Source: Thalassococcus_A lentus (lineage in GTDB: Bacteria > Pseudomonadota > Alphaproteobacteria > Rhodobacterales > Rhodobacteraceae). From it: DNA of 64,000 nt. Shown here piece after piece: positions 45,057 to 54,155 of the stretch; position 1 is the first letter of the stretch; every line of letters begins with the position of its first letter. A program made the position numbers and the translations under genes. A model generated the notes under the pieces. The model made no database searches, was not told the origin of the DNA, and was given only the letters and a program-made list of their open reading frames with translations. Where the stretch lies: assembly GCF_028023555.1 (NCBI RefSeq), contig NZ_JAQIOY010000003.1, forward strand, positions 620,001 to 684,000, in the 5' to 3' direction.

Positions 45057-45569
45057 TTAGTCAAACAAAGTGTCGCCTTCGTAGACGGGCGTTCCGTCAC
45101 GAAGAGATTTGAAATCGCGGATCAGCGACTGAACCAACCGGATCATCATCAGGCCGAATCCAACCGGCACGGCCATCAGAAACCAGACCTTCGAAACCCG
45201 AAGCCCGTCGGTGACAGACCCGAATTTCGCGGACACATGAACCGTTTCGAGCGACCAGTAGAGCGCGATGATGGCTACGCCGAACATCACCAGATCGCCC
45301 AGAATGTAGAGAAGTGCCTTAACGCGCGGCCCGACGTAATGCATCAGAACGTCGATCCGGATGTGTGCGCGTTCCTTGACGGCGGCTGCGGCTCCGATCC
45401 AGGCCAGATAGATGAACGAATACCGAACGATCTCTTCGCCCCAGATGGACGAGTATGAAAATATCTCTCGTCGCAAGACTTCGATCGCCATCGTGATAAC
45501 CAGCATGACGTAGAAGACCAACAACAGCCAGCGCTCGGCGTTCTTGTCCAATGTGCGCAAGAAATTCAT
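45057..45569 (-). CDS. TRAP transporter small permease (DctQ), sulfonate operon
   Basis: About 170 residues with the start at 45569 (MNFLRTLDKNAERWLLL); longer in-frame starts are not needed. Four helices with the DctQ motif GEEIVRYSFIYLAWIGAAAAV near the middle. Links the receptor to the large permease. Confidence 0.9.
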   Translation of the reverse strand: MNFLRTLDKNAERWLLLVFYVMLVITMAIEVLRREIFSYSSIWGEEIVRYSFIYLAWIGAAAAVKERAHIRIDVLMHYVGPRVKALLYILGDLVMFGVAIIALYWSLETVHVSAKFGSVTDGLRVSKVWFLMAVPVGFGLMMIRLVQSLIRDFKSLRDGTPVYEGDTLFD

Positions 45570-45650
45570 CAGATCGCTCCGGTTTCGGACAAAGCGAAAC
45601 TGCCGACATACATTGGCCAGCCTGTAACGCTTTAATTTTTCGGGGGAAAA

Positions 45651-45677
45651 ACCGGGCGCCGGCATTCGGCGCCCGGT
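45651..45677 (-). terminator. Intercistronic hairpin after the TRAP receptor gene
   Basis: Perfect 10-bp stem ACCGGGCGCC / GGCGCCCGGT, followed on the minus strand by a T-run (GGTTTTTCCCCC). Nine bases after the dctP stop. Probably lets the receptor be made in excess over the permeases. Confidence 0.8.
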
Positions 45678-45685
45678 GGATGTAA

Positions 45686-46834
45686 TTAGGCGTCGTGCAC
45701 GTAGTACTTGCCCTGCGTACCGGCGGCTTCTTCCATCTTGGCGAAGTTGTCCATGGAACCAGCCAGCTCTTTCTTGAACTCGTCCCATTCGGAACGCTGG
45801 TAGCCACCCGCTTCTTTCCACTCACCCAGCTGATCTTCGCTCAGGCTATGGAATTCAACACCGGCCTTGGCCAGCTCAGCCATGGCATAGGAACGCGCCG
45901 AAGGCACCTTGGCGAGGTTCTGGTGCGCTGTCATTTCTGCGCCCCACATGATGCCTTCCTGAACGTCGGCCGGCATCGAGTTGAACCACTCGAGGTTACA
46001 CGAGTAAACTTGGCTGTCCGGAACCGCCTGCGTAAATGTCACGTGGCTCAGGATGTCCTTGAAGCCAAAGACGTACAGCGCGCCCACGGATGGATCCAGC
46101 GCGTCAGCAACACCCTGCTTGATCGCAGAGGGCGTTTCGCCCCATGCCACTGGCGTCGGGTTTGCACCAACCATGCGGTAGTACTGCTGCAGCATCTTGG
46201 AGCCTGGAACGCGGAACTTGACGCCATCCAGATCGCCCGGTGTGAGAACGGCGCCAGCGCCACCCTTACGGACTGCAACAACACGTGGATCGATGTTGAT
46301 GTAGAAAAGAGCTTTAAAGCCGTTTTCTTCAACCTTCGGCTCAACCGAGGACTTCCAGAAGTCGGATGTCACGAGGTTGGTGAAGCGCTGATTGGAGCCA
46401 CACAGGTAAGGCATGTTGATCAGGTCAACTGTGGATGCGAATGGCGCAAAGTTGGACAGCGAATGCTGTGCAGCCTGAATTGTGCCGCCCTGCACCGCCT
46501 GAACCAGCGCGCCGCCTGCGCCCAGCTGACCACCGGGGGCGAGCTTGACATAGACTTTGCCGTTGGTTGCGTTCTGGATATTCTCTTTGAGGTCCAGCTG
46601 CATGATCGGATAGCTGCGCGACGCGCCCAGCACATAGGCCGTAGCAATCGTCATGACATGCTCGGCTGCCTTTTCGCGATCCCGCTCTTCGTTCGCGGTT
46701 TGCGCTGCTGCTTCGGACGACCACAACATACCGCCTGCGCCTGCGACCAGCGCGGCTGTGAACGAACCCGAAGCCGCCAGCTTCAGGAAATTACGGCGCT
46801 CAGCAGATGCCAGTTCGCGTGTTTCGTTATCCAT
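45686..46834 (-). CDS. TRAP transporter substrate-binding protein (DctP), sulfonate operon
   Basis: A 382-residue periplasmic receptor. The N-terminus has a twin-arginine signal (ASAERRNFLKLAAS) followed by a hydrophobic stretch (AALVAGAGGMLW). The mature part follows the DctP fold (GQLGAGGALVQAVQGG; RVPGSKMLQQYYRMVG). Export is by the Tat route. The ligand is inferred as dihydroxypropanesulfonate. Confidence 0.92.
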   Translation of the reverse strand: MDNETRELASAERRNFLKLAASGSFTAALVAGAGGMLWSSEAAAQTANEERDREKAAEHVMTIATAYVLGASRSYPIMQLDLKENIQNATNGKVYVKLAPGGQLGAGGALVQAVQGGTIQAAQHSLSNFAPFASTVDLINMPYLCGSNQRFTNLVTSDFWKSSVEPKVEENGFKALFYINIDPRVVAVRKGGAGAVLTPGDLDGVKFRVPGSKMLQQYYRMVGANPTPVAWGETPSAIKQGVADALDPSVGALYVFGFKDILSHVTFTQAVPDSQVYSCNLEWFNSMPADVQEGIMWGAEMTAHQNLAKVPSARSYAMAELAKAGVEFHSLSEDQLGEWKEAGGYQRSEWDEFKKELAGSMDNFAKMEEAAGTQGKYYVHDA

Positions 46835-46858
46835 TCTTCATCCTCCCAATGGACTTGG

Positions 46859-47044
46859 TCAGCTACCGTTTTTGTTGTCTCGGTCAGCTTCTTTTTTCAG
46901 GATCGCAACAACGAAAAGTAGTGTTGCCGCGAAGAGTACCAGCGACTCGCCCACATCTCCTAGAAACGCAGTGTCCCAAAAGGCGCCCATCGTAACGTTC
47001 GAAAAGTAAACAACAAAAACGGCGACAGAGGCATAAAGGAACAT
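46859..47044 (-). CDS. Small two-helix membrane protein leading the sulfonate operon
   Basis: A 61-residue protein with start at 47044, chosen because AGGGAGG lies ten bases upstream. Two hydrophobic helices (about 3-15 and 32-50) and a charged tail (KKEADRDNKNG). It is the first gene of the operon, next to the tandem LacI operators, and the dctP gene follows. No family is recognised; a role as an extra TRAP-associated subunit is possible. Confidence 0.7.
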   Translation of the reverse strand: MFLYASVAVFVVYFSNVTMGAFWDTAFLGDVGESLVLFAATLLFVVAILKKEADRDNKNGS

Positions 47045-47083
47045 CAGTTGCGCCCTCCCTAGGCGTAGTGACTGTAGGCGCAC

Positions 47084-47118
47084 TGTAAGCGCTTACATTC
47101 AAAATGCAAGCGCTTACA
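47084..47118. promoter_or_regulatory. Two tandem LacI-type operators overlapping the sulfonate promoter
   Basis: TGTAAGCGCTTACA (47084-47097, perfect palindrome) and TGCAAGCGCTTACA (47105-47118, one mismatch) have centres 21 bp apart, two helical turns. On the minus strand TTGCAT and TACAGT, 16 bases apart, form a promoter lying within the operators. The divergent LacI-family gene starts 85 bases further on. Confidence 0.88.
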
Positions 47119-47202
47119 TACTGCCGTTGCGCTGAAGCCGGTTTTACACGACACTGCGAAGGCCTATTCACAAGCACACCCAATATCGAAACGCACAGCC
47201 CC

Positions 47203-48225
47203 ATGTCCGATCACCCTGCCCCGCCAACCCTCGATGACGTTGCCCGCGCTGCCGGGGTTTCGACAGCGACGGTTTCGCGCTGTCTGAATGATCCGAAGAT
47301 GGTATCCGCCCCAACCCGTGAACGCGTGGACAGCGCCATCAAGACACTGGGTTACACGCCAAATTTCGCAGCGCGCTTTATGGCTGTTCAACGCACCTTT
47401 ACCGTCGGTGCGATCATTCCGACGATGGAAAACGCGATCTTTGCACGCGGCTTGCAGGCATTTCAGGAAGAACTGCATCATCACGGGTATACGTTGCTTG
47501 TGTCCAGTTCGGCCTATCAAGCCGAAGCCGAAGAAGAGCAGGTCCGCGCGCTGGTGGCTCGCGGCGCAGACGGTTTGTTGTTGATCGGATATGACCGGGA
47601 TCAAGCGTTATACGACTATCTGCAAAGGCAACGGGTGCCGGTTCTGGCGGCGTGGTCATTCGATCCCGACGCCGCAATCCCATCCATTGGCTTTGATAAC
47701 CGAAGCGCAATGCGCGCACTGACCACGCAGGTGCTTGGCATGGGCCATACGCGCGTCGCGATGATTTCAGCCCACAGTGCAGAAAACGACCGTGCGCGCA
47801 TGCGTATCGAGGGCGCGCGGATCGCGATGGAACAAAATGGTCTTTCGGCTGATGATTTGTATGTCGTCGAGGTTTCCTACGACATCAACGAAGGTGCCGA
47901 GGCGTTCAAGACGCTCATGACCGGCCCGAACCGGCCCAGCCTCGTGCTTTGCGGCAACGATGTTCTGGCGGTTGGCGCAATGCGCGGTGCGGCCGAACTG
48001 GGCCTATCAGTGCCCGATGATGTGTCCATAACCGGCTTTGACGATATCGAACTTGCTCAGGTCGTCACCCCAGCCCTGACCACTGTTCACGTGCCGCACC
48101 GCCAAATGGGGCGGCTGGCCGCGCAGCAGCTGGTGGACATGATCGAAAACAAAACCGACGGCGTAGGAAAAGAGCTGGAATCTCACGTCGTCATGCGCGG
48201 GTCTGTCGCTGAACCGCGATCGTGA
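47203..48225 (+). CDS. LacI-family transcriptional regulator
   Basis: A 340-residue regulator with start at 47203 (MSDHPAPPTLDDVARAAGVS); a longer frame would run through the operator. The helix-turn-helix (VARAAGVSTATVSRCLNDP) leads to a periplasmic-binding-protein-like ligand domain (GAIIPTMENAIFARGLQAFQ). Most likely controls the divergent sulfonate operon and itself through the tandem palindromes. The effector is not known but should be a sulfonate or a pathway intermediate. Confidence 0.92.
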   Translation: MSDHPAPPTLDDVARAAGVSTATVSRCLNDPKMVSAPTRERVDSAIKTLGYTPNFAARFMAVQRTFTVGAIIPTMENAIFARGLQAFQEELHHHGYTLLVSSSAYQAEAEEEQVRALVARGADGLLLIGYDRDQALYDYLQRQRVPVLAAWSFDPDAAIPSIGFDNRSAMRALTTQVLGMGHTRVAMISAHSAENDRARMRIEGARIAMEQNGLSADDLYVVEVSYDINEGAEAFKTLMTGPNRPSLVLCGNDVLAVGAMRGAAELGLSVPDDVSITGFDDIELAQVVTPALTTVHVPHRQMGRLAAQQLVDMIENKTDGVGKELESHVVMRGSVAEPRS

Positions 48226-48235
48226 CACGAACCGA

Positions 48236-48940
48236 TCAGGCCCCCTGCAATGACAGATCGTCCAACAGCGCCGCCTTGCTGTAGTCGGCTTTGCGCACGC
48301 CGCGTTTGATGGTGCCGCGCTCCATCACATAGATCTTGTCCGCCAGCCCCCATGCGAAATCCGCATTCTGTTCAACCAGCACGACCGCCATGGTCCTGCG
48401 GCTGCGCAGCGTTTTCAGCGTCTCACCGATCTGCTGAATGATGTTGGGCTGAATGCCTTCTGTTGGCTCATCCAACAAGAGCACCTTTGGCCGTGTGATC
48501 AGTGCCCGTGCCATCGCCAATTGCTGTTGCTGACCGCCGGACAGATCACCGCCGCGCCGGGCTTCCATGTCGCGCAGAACCGGAAACAAGTCGAACACCT
48601 CGTCCGGTATCGTGTGCTCTGACTTGGGCAGACAGGCAAATCCGGTTTCCAGGTTTTCCCGAACCGTCATCATCGGGAAAACTTCGCGCCCCTGCGGAAC
48701 ATAGGCGATACCGTTTTGCGCCAGAGCAAAGGCCGTGGCGCGGCCCTGTTGTTTGCCATCCACGCTAACCGAGCCGCCCGATGCCGGATGGCGCCCGGCA
48801 ATGGCCTTGAGCAGGCTGGTTTTGCCAACGCCGTTGTTGCCCATAAGGGTGGTGATCTCGCCCGCCTTGGCAGACAGTGTCACATCAAACAGAATTTGGC
48901 TGAGACCGTAGTGGAGGGTCAGGTTTTCAACATCAAGCAT
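48236..48940 (-). CDS. urtE: Urea ABC transporter ATPase UrtE
   Basis: A 234-residue ABC ATPase. Start 48940 (MLDVENLTLHYGLSQ). Walker A MGNNGVGKTS, signature LSGGQQQQLAMARAL and Walker B LLLDEPTEGIQPN are complete, and the short LivF-like shape fits UrtE. Overlaps urtD by eight bases. Confidence 0.93.
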   Translation of the reverse strand: MLDVENLTLHYGLSQILFDVTLSAKAGEITTLMGNNGVGKTSLLKAIAGRHPASGGSVSVDGKQQGRATAFALAQNGIAYVPQGREVFPMMTVRENLETGFACLPKSEHTIPDEVFDLFPVLRDMEARRGGDLSGGQQQQLAMARALITRPKVLLLDEPTEGIQPNIIQQIGETLKTLRSRRTMAVVLVEQNADFAWGLADKIYVMERGTIKRGVRKADYSKAALLDDLSLQGA

Positions 48941-49682
48941 GGCTGCGCCCCAGATAAACGTCGATGACACGCTGGTTCGACGTGACGTGATCAAGGCTCC
49001 CTTCGGCCAGCACCGATCCTTCGTGCAGAACGGTCACTTTGCAATCGAGGCGGCGCACAAATTCCATGTCATGTTCCACCACGACCACCGCGCGGGTCTT
49101 GGCCGCTTCGCGCAGAATATCCGTCGTCTTCTCGCGCTCTTCCACCGTCATTCCAGCAGCCGGTTCATCGACCAGCAACAACCGTGGATCCTGCGCCAAG
49201 AGCATCCCGATTTCCAACCATTGCTTTTGCCCGTGGCTCAACTCTCCAGCGATACGGGTCAGGCTATCGGTCAAACCGATCTGCTCGGCGATTGCCTCGA
49301 TCCGTTCCGCATTGGATTTGGTCTTTTTGTGCAGCAAAACCGCCAGCGGGCTGCGCGGGTTTTTCAGCGCCATGGCTAGATTTTGGCGCACGGTCTGGTC
49401 TTCGAAAACCGTTGGTTTCTGAAACTTGCGTCCAATGCCCTGCAGCGCGATCTCGGACTCAGACATCCCGAGCAAAGACAGGTTCTTTTCACCCCAGATC
49501 ACCCGGCCTTCGTCAGGTTTGGTCTTGCCCGTTACGATATCCATAAAGGTTGTCTTGCCTGCCCCATTGGGCCCGATGATGGCGCGCAGTTCGGCCTCGG
49601 CGAACTGAACGGACAGATTGTTGATCGCGCGAAAGCCGTCAAAGGTGACGGAAACGCCTGATACTTCCAAAAGCGTGCTCAT
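48933..49682 (-). CDS. urtD: Urea ABC transporter ATPase UrtD
   Basis: A 249-residue ABC ATPase of LivG type with Walker A GPNGAGKTTFMDIVTGK, signature LSHGQKQWLEIGMLL and Walker B LLLVDEPAAGMT. Overlaps urtC by four bases. Second ATPase of the Urt system. Confidence 0.93.
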   Translation of the reverse strand: MSTLLEVSGVSVTFDGFRAINNLSVQFAEAELRAIIGPNGAGKTTFMDIVTGKTKPDEGRVIWGEKNLSLLGMSESEIALQGIGRKFQKPTVFEDQTVRQNLAMALKNPRSPLAVLLHKKTKSNAERIEAIAEQIGLTDSLTRIAGELSHGQKQWLEIGMLLAQDPRLLLVDEPAAGMTVEEREKTTDILREAAKTRAVVVVEHDMEFVRRLDCKVTVLHEGSVLAEGSLDHVTSNQRVIDVYLGRSHA

Positions 49683-50845
49683 GACGGTTTCCTGAATACA
49701 TAGTCAAACAGACCGCCGATGCCTTTTGGAAAGAACAAAGTTACGGCGACGAACGACAGGCCCAGCAGCACCAGCCACCAATCGGTCCATTGGATCGTGT
49801 AGAAACCAAGCGGGACGTCCGGGGCACCGCCACCGGTGAACCAACTGGACAACAGCGACACAAACGCCGCCCCGATCACGGCGCCATAAAGCCGCCCGCG
49901 CCCGCCAATGGCCACCCACACTGCCAGATAGATCGAGGCGATGGGGGCGATCTCTCCGGGGTTGATGATGCCCGCCTGCGGGTAATACAGCGCACCGGCT
50001 ATGGCGCTGACCACCGCGGTGATCGTGAAGACAAACAATTTGTAGCTTTCGACATGATAGCCAAGGAAGCGGACCCTTGCTTCGTTGTCGCGGATACCCT
50101 TGATCACGCTTCCCATTTTGCCTGAGACGACCCAGGCGAAGAACAGATAGCCCGCCCCGAGCGCGAAGGCCGAAGCCCAGAAAAAGACGATCGACAGGGT
50201 CGCTTGTCCGGTCTGTTCAAATCCGGGGATGTTTTGCAGCCCGGACAGGCCATTGTTGCCACGCAGGCCCGAGTCGTTCTGGAACAGGTAGAGCGACAGC
50301 GCCAGTGTCATGGCCTGCGTCAGGATCGACAGATAAACGCCCGTGACCCGGCTGCGGAAGGCGAGCCAGCCAAAAACCAGCGCCAGCAGGCCCGGCACCA
50401 GCACGACCATCAAAAGTTGCAGAAACAGGCTATCGGCAAAGGCCCAGATCAACGGAAACTCTGAGCTTCCGACAACACCGAAAATCTGGTTGCCGATGGC
50501 ATCGCTGATTTCTTGCGGGGTTGGCGGGATCGGCTGACTGGCAAGGCTTTCGATTATCAACGCTTCTGTTCGGGCGTACATCAGCCACATCCCGACGGCG
50601 TAACCGCCCAGCCCAAAGAAGGCAAAGTGCCCCAAACTGAGAATACCGCAGTAGCCCCAGACGACATCCATTGCGACGGCAATCAGACACAGGCAAAGCG
50701 TCTTGCCCAGCGTCTTTACAAAACTGGTCGAAATCAAACCGGACCCAAAGGCTTCGGACAGGATGGTGACACCCAGCGTGAACAGGGACAGCGCCAGCAG
50801 AAACCAGAGCACCGAGGGGTTTTGTGCGATAAAGGAACGCTGCAT
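49679..50845 (-). CDS. urtC: Urea ABC transporter permease UrtC
   Basis: A 388-residue LivM-type permease with about ten helices (for example GYCGILSLGHFAFFGLGGYA; SGLRGNNGLSGLQNIPGF). The conserved permease loop near GAGYLFFAWVVSGK is present. Three bases follow urtB. Confidence 0.92.
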   Translation of the reverse strand: MQRSFIAQNPSVLWFLLALSLFTLGVTILSEAFGSGLISTSFVKTLGKTLCLCLIAVAMDVVWGYCGILSLGHFAFFGLGGYAVGMWLMYARTEALIIESLASQPIPPTPQEISDAIGNQIFGVVGSSEFPLIWAFADSLFLQLLMVVLVPGLLALVFGWLAFRSRVTGVYLSILTQAMTLALSLYLFQNDSGLRGNNGLSGLQNIPGFEQTGQATLSIVFFWASAFALGAGYLFFAWVVSGKMGSVIKGIRDNEARVRFLGYHVESYKLFVFTITAVVSAIAGALYYPQAGIINPGEIAPIASIYLAVWVAIGGRGRLYGAVIGAAFVSLLSSWFTGGGAPDVPLGFYTIQWTDWWLVLLGLSFVAVTLFFPKGIGGLFDYVFRKPS

Positions 50846-50848
50846 GGA

Positions 50849-52789
50849 TCAGTCCGCCGCTGCACGGCCCTTGAGGGCAACGATGCCCTTTGGCCGGAAT
50901 TGGATGAAAAGAATGATGAAGAGGATCATGTAGGTCTGCGCCGCGAGGGTGTTCGACGGGTTCAGCCATTCGATGCCTTTTTGCAGACCGCCGATCAGAC
51001 CGGCGCCAGCCAGAGTGCCCCATACGTTGCCGACGCCTCCGACCACAACGGTCATAAAGCTTTGAACGATGTAGTCCGCCCCCATTTCCGATGTGACCTT
51101 GGCGTAGAGCCCGATGGCCACGCCTGCGATCCCCGCGATGCCGGACCCCAGACCAAAGGTCAGCATGTTGATGCGGTCCGGGTTGATCCCCATCGAGGCG
51201 GCCATGCCGGGGTTTTGCGTCACAGCCCGCACTTCAAGACCCAATCTGGTTCGCTTGAGAACGAACAGGATCAGCCCGAGAAACACCAGCGCCATGACGA
51301 AAATCGCGATGCGGATATAGCTGATGGCAATCACGTCATTGAACACCAGTGCTCCGTCCAGCCATGCCGGAGACGTCAGCGGGCGCGCCTGCGTGCCAAA
51401 GATGTTCTTGGCCAGCTGTTGCAAGGCAATCGAAATCCCAAAGGTCGCCAATAGCGTCTCCAACGGGCGATGATACAGATGCCGGATGACCAGCCGCTCC
51501 ATTGTCACCCCTGCCCCGAATGTCACCGCAAAGGCCAGCGGCAGGGCAATCAGAATGGACAGCGTGTAATCCGGCACAAAAAGCTGCACCACGTAGCCGG
51601 TGTAGGCGCCCATCATGATGAATTCGCCATGCGCCATATTGATGACGCCCATAACCCCAAAGGTGATGGCCAAGCCAATCGCGGCAAGAAAGTAGATTGA
51701 GGCCAGTGACAGCGCATCGAGTCCCAGATCGACAGCCTGCGAAACACCAACCCGCGTTTCAATCGCCTCAAGCGCCGCCAGGGCCGCGTCAGTGACGGCC
51801 GTGTCAGGTTCTTCATAGACTTCGAAAAACTGATGTGCGGCTATGCTGGCCTGTTGATCCGCTTGGGTGACCAAGGGCGGAACCAGACCCTGTCCGGCAA
51901 GCGCGGCATAGGCCTGCGCGCGGGCCGCATCATTGTTCAAGGCGTGCACCTGAACACCGCCAACCGCACCGTCTTCAATGTTGGCAACCAGTGCTTCGCG
52001 GATTGCGTCAGCCCCCACAAGCGGTGGCGCCAGTTCCGCGTCGACAAGCTGCCCGTACGCGTCGGCTGCCGAAAGATCAGCGCCCAGTTCAAAGACTTTG
52101 GCGATATTGGCGTTTGCCGGCAGTTCGGCAGCAACATTCGACTGCGTTGTCAGCAGCCTGTTCAAAACCGCGCGCACATCTACGGAAAGATCAGTCGAGA
52201 TCTTTTCAATCGCCAGCACCCGGTCCTGCGTCGTCGCGCCGAACTGCGCGGTCAGCATGCCTGCAAGGCGTTCTTTTCTAGCCTTCAGTGCCGCGTCCGG
52301 TTCTGCGTCGATAGAGCCCTGCAACGGGGCCAACTGGCTTGCGTCCATGCTGCGTGCAATGGCGTCGACTGCTTCTGAGCGTTTGGTCAGATCCGGATCC
52401 AGCAACTGGAATTGCACCAGCGCTTCGCCGATCAGCTTACGGACTCCGCCATTGGGGCGTGATTGGCTGACTTCGGATTTTCCAACACTGCCAACATCTT
52501 CGCCCGTGTCCAGATCAATCAGGGCGACCGGGTCTTTGCCCTGCCCCCGAAAGAACAGACCGTCCGCATCCCGTCGCACGATCTCGCGGTCGCGCCATGC
52601 TTCGAGAAACGTCACGGCTTGGGGCAGTTCACTTGCGACCAGATCGTCGATCAAAACACCAACGCTTCGACGCCCCGGTTTTTGCACTTCGTCAGCGTGC
52701 GACTGAAGCAGATCTTGAAGTGTTTGGGCCTGCGCAAACCCGACGGGCAGCAAGGCAAGGGCACAAACGAGCAATAGCCTTCGGAACAT
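50849..52789 (-). CDS. urtB: Urea ABC transporter permease UrtB
   Basis: A 646-residue fusion typical of UrtB: a signal peptide and about 330-residue soluble N-terminal part (ADEVQKPGRRSVGVLID; repeat-like helices), then a LivH-type permease of about eight helices (GVMGVINMAHGEFIMMGAYT; ALQQLAKNIFGTQARPL). The N-terminal extension is a normal property of the family. A CcsR-like hairpin lies between it and urtA. Confidence 0.92.
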   Translation of the reverse strand: MFRRLLLVCALALLPVGFAQAQTLQDLLQSHADEVQKPGRRSVGVLIDDLVASELPQAVTFLEAWRDREIVRRDADGLFFRGQGKDPVALIDLDTGEDVGSVGKSEVSQSRPNGGVRKLIGEALVQFQLLDPDLTKRSEAVDAIARSMDASQLAPLQGSIDAEPDAALKARKERLAGMLTAQFGATTQDRVLAIEKISTDLSVDVRAVLNRLLTTQSNVAAELPANANIAKVFELGADLSAADAYGQLVDAELAPPLVGADAIREALVANIEDGAVGGVQVHALNNDAARAQAYAALAGQGLVPPLVTQADQQASIAAHQFFEVYEEPDTAVTDAALAALEAIETRVGVSQAVDLGLDALSLASIYFLAAIGLAITFGVMGVINMAHGEFIMMGAYTGYVVQLFVPDYTLSILIALPLAFAVTFGAGVTMERLVIRHLYHRPLETLLATFGISIALQQLAKNIFGTQARPLTSPAWLDGALVFNDVIAISYIRIAIFVMALVFLGLILFVLKRTRLGLEVRAVTQNPGMAASMGINPDRINMLTFGLGSGIAGIAGVAIGLYAKVTSEMGADYIVQSFMTVVVGGVGNVWGTLAGAGLIGGLQKGIEWLNPSNTLAAQTYMILFIILFIQFRPKGIVALKGRAAAD

Positions 52790-52831
52790 GAGGCAGCCTG
52801 AGTTTTGATGGTGGTTTTGGGGGATTAATGT

Positions 52832-52866
52832 GGCGCGCGACGGTCAGGGAGGAGACGCCGCGCGCC
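52832..52866 (-). ncRNA. Lone CcsR-like (cuckoo) hairpin in the urtA-urtB spacer
   Basis: Read on the minus strand, an 11-bp stem (GGCGCGCGGCG / CGTCGCGCGCC, one wobble) presents the 13-base loop TCTCCTCCCTGAC, close to the CCUCCUCCC-type loop of the cluster at 34.6 kb. It starts nine bases after the urtA stop and has no clear T-run. Could be a processed 3' RNA from the urtA message. Confidence 0.7.
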
Positions 52867-52874
52867 GGTCGTGT

Positions 52875-54155
52875 TTAGTAGTTCGAAGTCAACTGAACAC
52901 AGGTTTCGGTTTCGGTGTTGAACATACCGCAACCCAGTTCTTTCCAGTCAGAAACCAGCACAGCCGATTCAGGCAGGAAGTCTGTCCATGCATCGCCCGG
53001 AACCTCAGCGGTCTGGCTGATGATGTCGAACTGGCCGTCGGCTGTTATTTCGCCGATCAGGACAGGCTTGGACAGGTGATGGTTCGGAAGCATCACAGCG
53101 GTACCGCCTGTCAGGTTCGGGAACTCCTGACCGTACATTGCGGCGCGCACAGCGTCGACTTCGGTCGTGCCAGCATCCGTGACCGCGTTAACCCACATGT
53201 TAAAGCCGATGTAGTGGGCTTCCATAGGGTCGTTGGTTACACGCTCTTCGCCCATTTTGGCTTTCCATGCGGCGACCCATGCGTCGTTGGCTTCGGATTC
53301 TGCCGACTGGAAGTAGTTCCAGGCCGCCAGGTGACCGACAAGGTTCGATGTATCGAGGCCAGACAGTTCTTCTTCGCCCACCGAGAACGCAACAACCGGG
53401 ATGTCATCCGCCGAGATGCCGGCCGCCGCGAGTTCTTTGTAGAAACCGATGTTGGCGTCGCCGTTGATCGTCGAGATCACACCGACCTGCTTGCCATCGG
53501 CGCCCAGCGCAACAACGTCAGCAACAATGGTCGCCCAGTCGGAATGACCAAAGGGTGTGTAGTTCACAAAGATGTCTTCTTCGGGGATACCTTTGCCCTT
53601 GAGATAGCTTTCAAGGATGTTGTTGGTCGTGCGTGGGTAAACGTAGTCAGTGCCCAGCAGCGCGAACTTTTCAACGCCCAGTTCATCAAGGAAGTAATCG
53701 GTGGCAGGGATGGCCTGCTGGTTTGGCGCGGCGCCGGTGTAGAATACGTTCTTGGAGCTTTCTTCACCTTCGTACTGAACAGGATAGAACAGCAGGCCGT
53801 TCAGTTCCTCGATCACGGGCAGAACGGATTTGCGGCTGACCGACGTCCAGTTGCCAAAAATCACGTCCACTTCATGAACGGTCAGCAACTCGCGCGCCTT
53901 TTCAGCAAACAGCGGCCAGTCGGATGCGGGATCCACAACGACAGGCTCAATCTGGCAGCCCAGAACGCCGCCCTTGGCGTTCTGCTCTTCGATGAGCAGT
54001 TCCATTGTGTCTTTGAGAGTGGTTTCGGAAATCGCCATGGTGCCCGAGAGGGAGTGCAGAACGCCCACCTTGATCGGGGCTTCGCAGGCATAGGCAGCGG
54101 TAGTGGACAGCAGACCTGCTACGGCCACGGTCGAAAGCGTACGGAAGTTCACCAT
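52875..54155 (-). CDS. urtA: Urea ABC transporter substrate-binding protein UrtA
   Basis: A 426-residue periplasmic receptor with signal peptide (AAYACEAP). IKVGVLHSLSGTMAISETTL, YPVQYEGEESSKNVFYTGAA and the C-terminal LPNHHLSKPVLIGEI are typical of UrtA. AAGGACC precedes the ATG. First gene of the urtABCDE operon. Short-chain amide receptors (FmdD) are the nearest alternative. Confidence 0.93.
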   Translation of the reverse strand: MVNFRTLSTVAVAGLLSTTAAYACEAPIKVGVLHSLSGTMAISETTLKDTMELLIEEQNAKGGVLGCQIEPVVVDPASDWPLFAEKARELLTVHEVDVIFGNWTSVSRKSVLPVIEELNGLLFYPVQYEGEESSKNVFYTGAAPNQQAIPATDYFLDELGVEKFALLGTDYVYPRTTNNILESYLKGKGIPEEDIFVNYTPFGHSDWATIVADVVALGADGKQVGVISTINGDANIGFYKELAAAGISADDIPVVAFSVGEEELSGLDTSNLVGHLAAWNYFQSAESEANDAWVAAWKAKMGEERVTNDPMEAHYIGFNMWVNAVTDAGTTEVDAVRAAMYGQEFPNLTGGTAVMLPNHHLSKPVLIGEITADGQFDIISQTAEVPGDAWTDFLPESAVLVSDWKELGCGMFNTETETCVQLTSNY

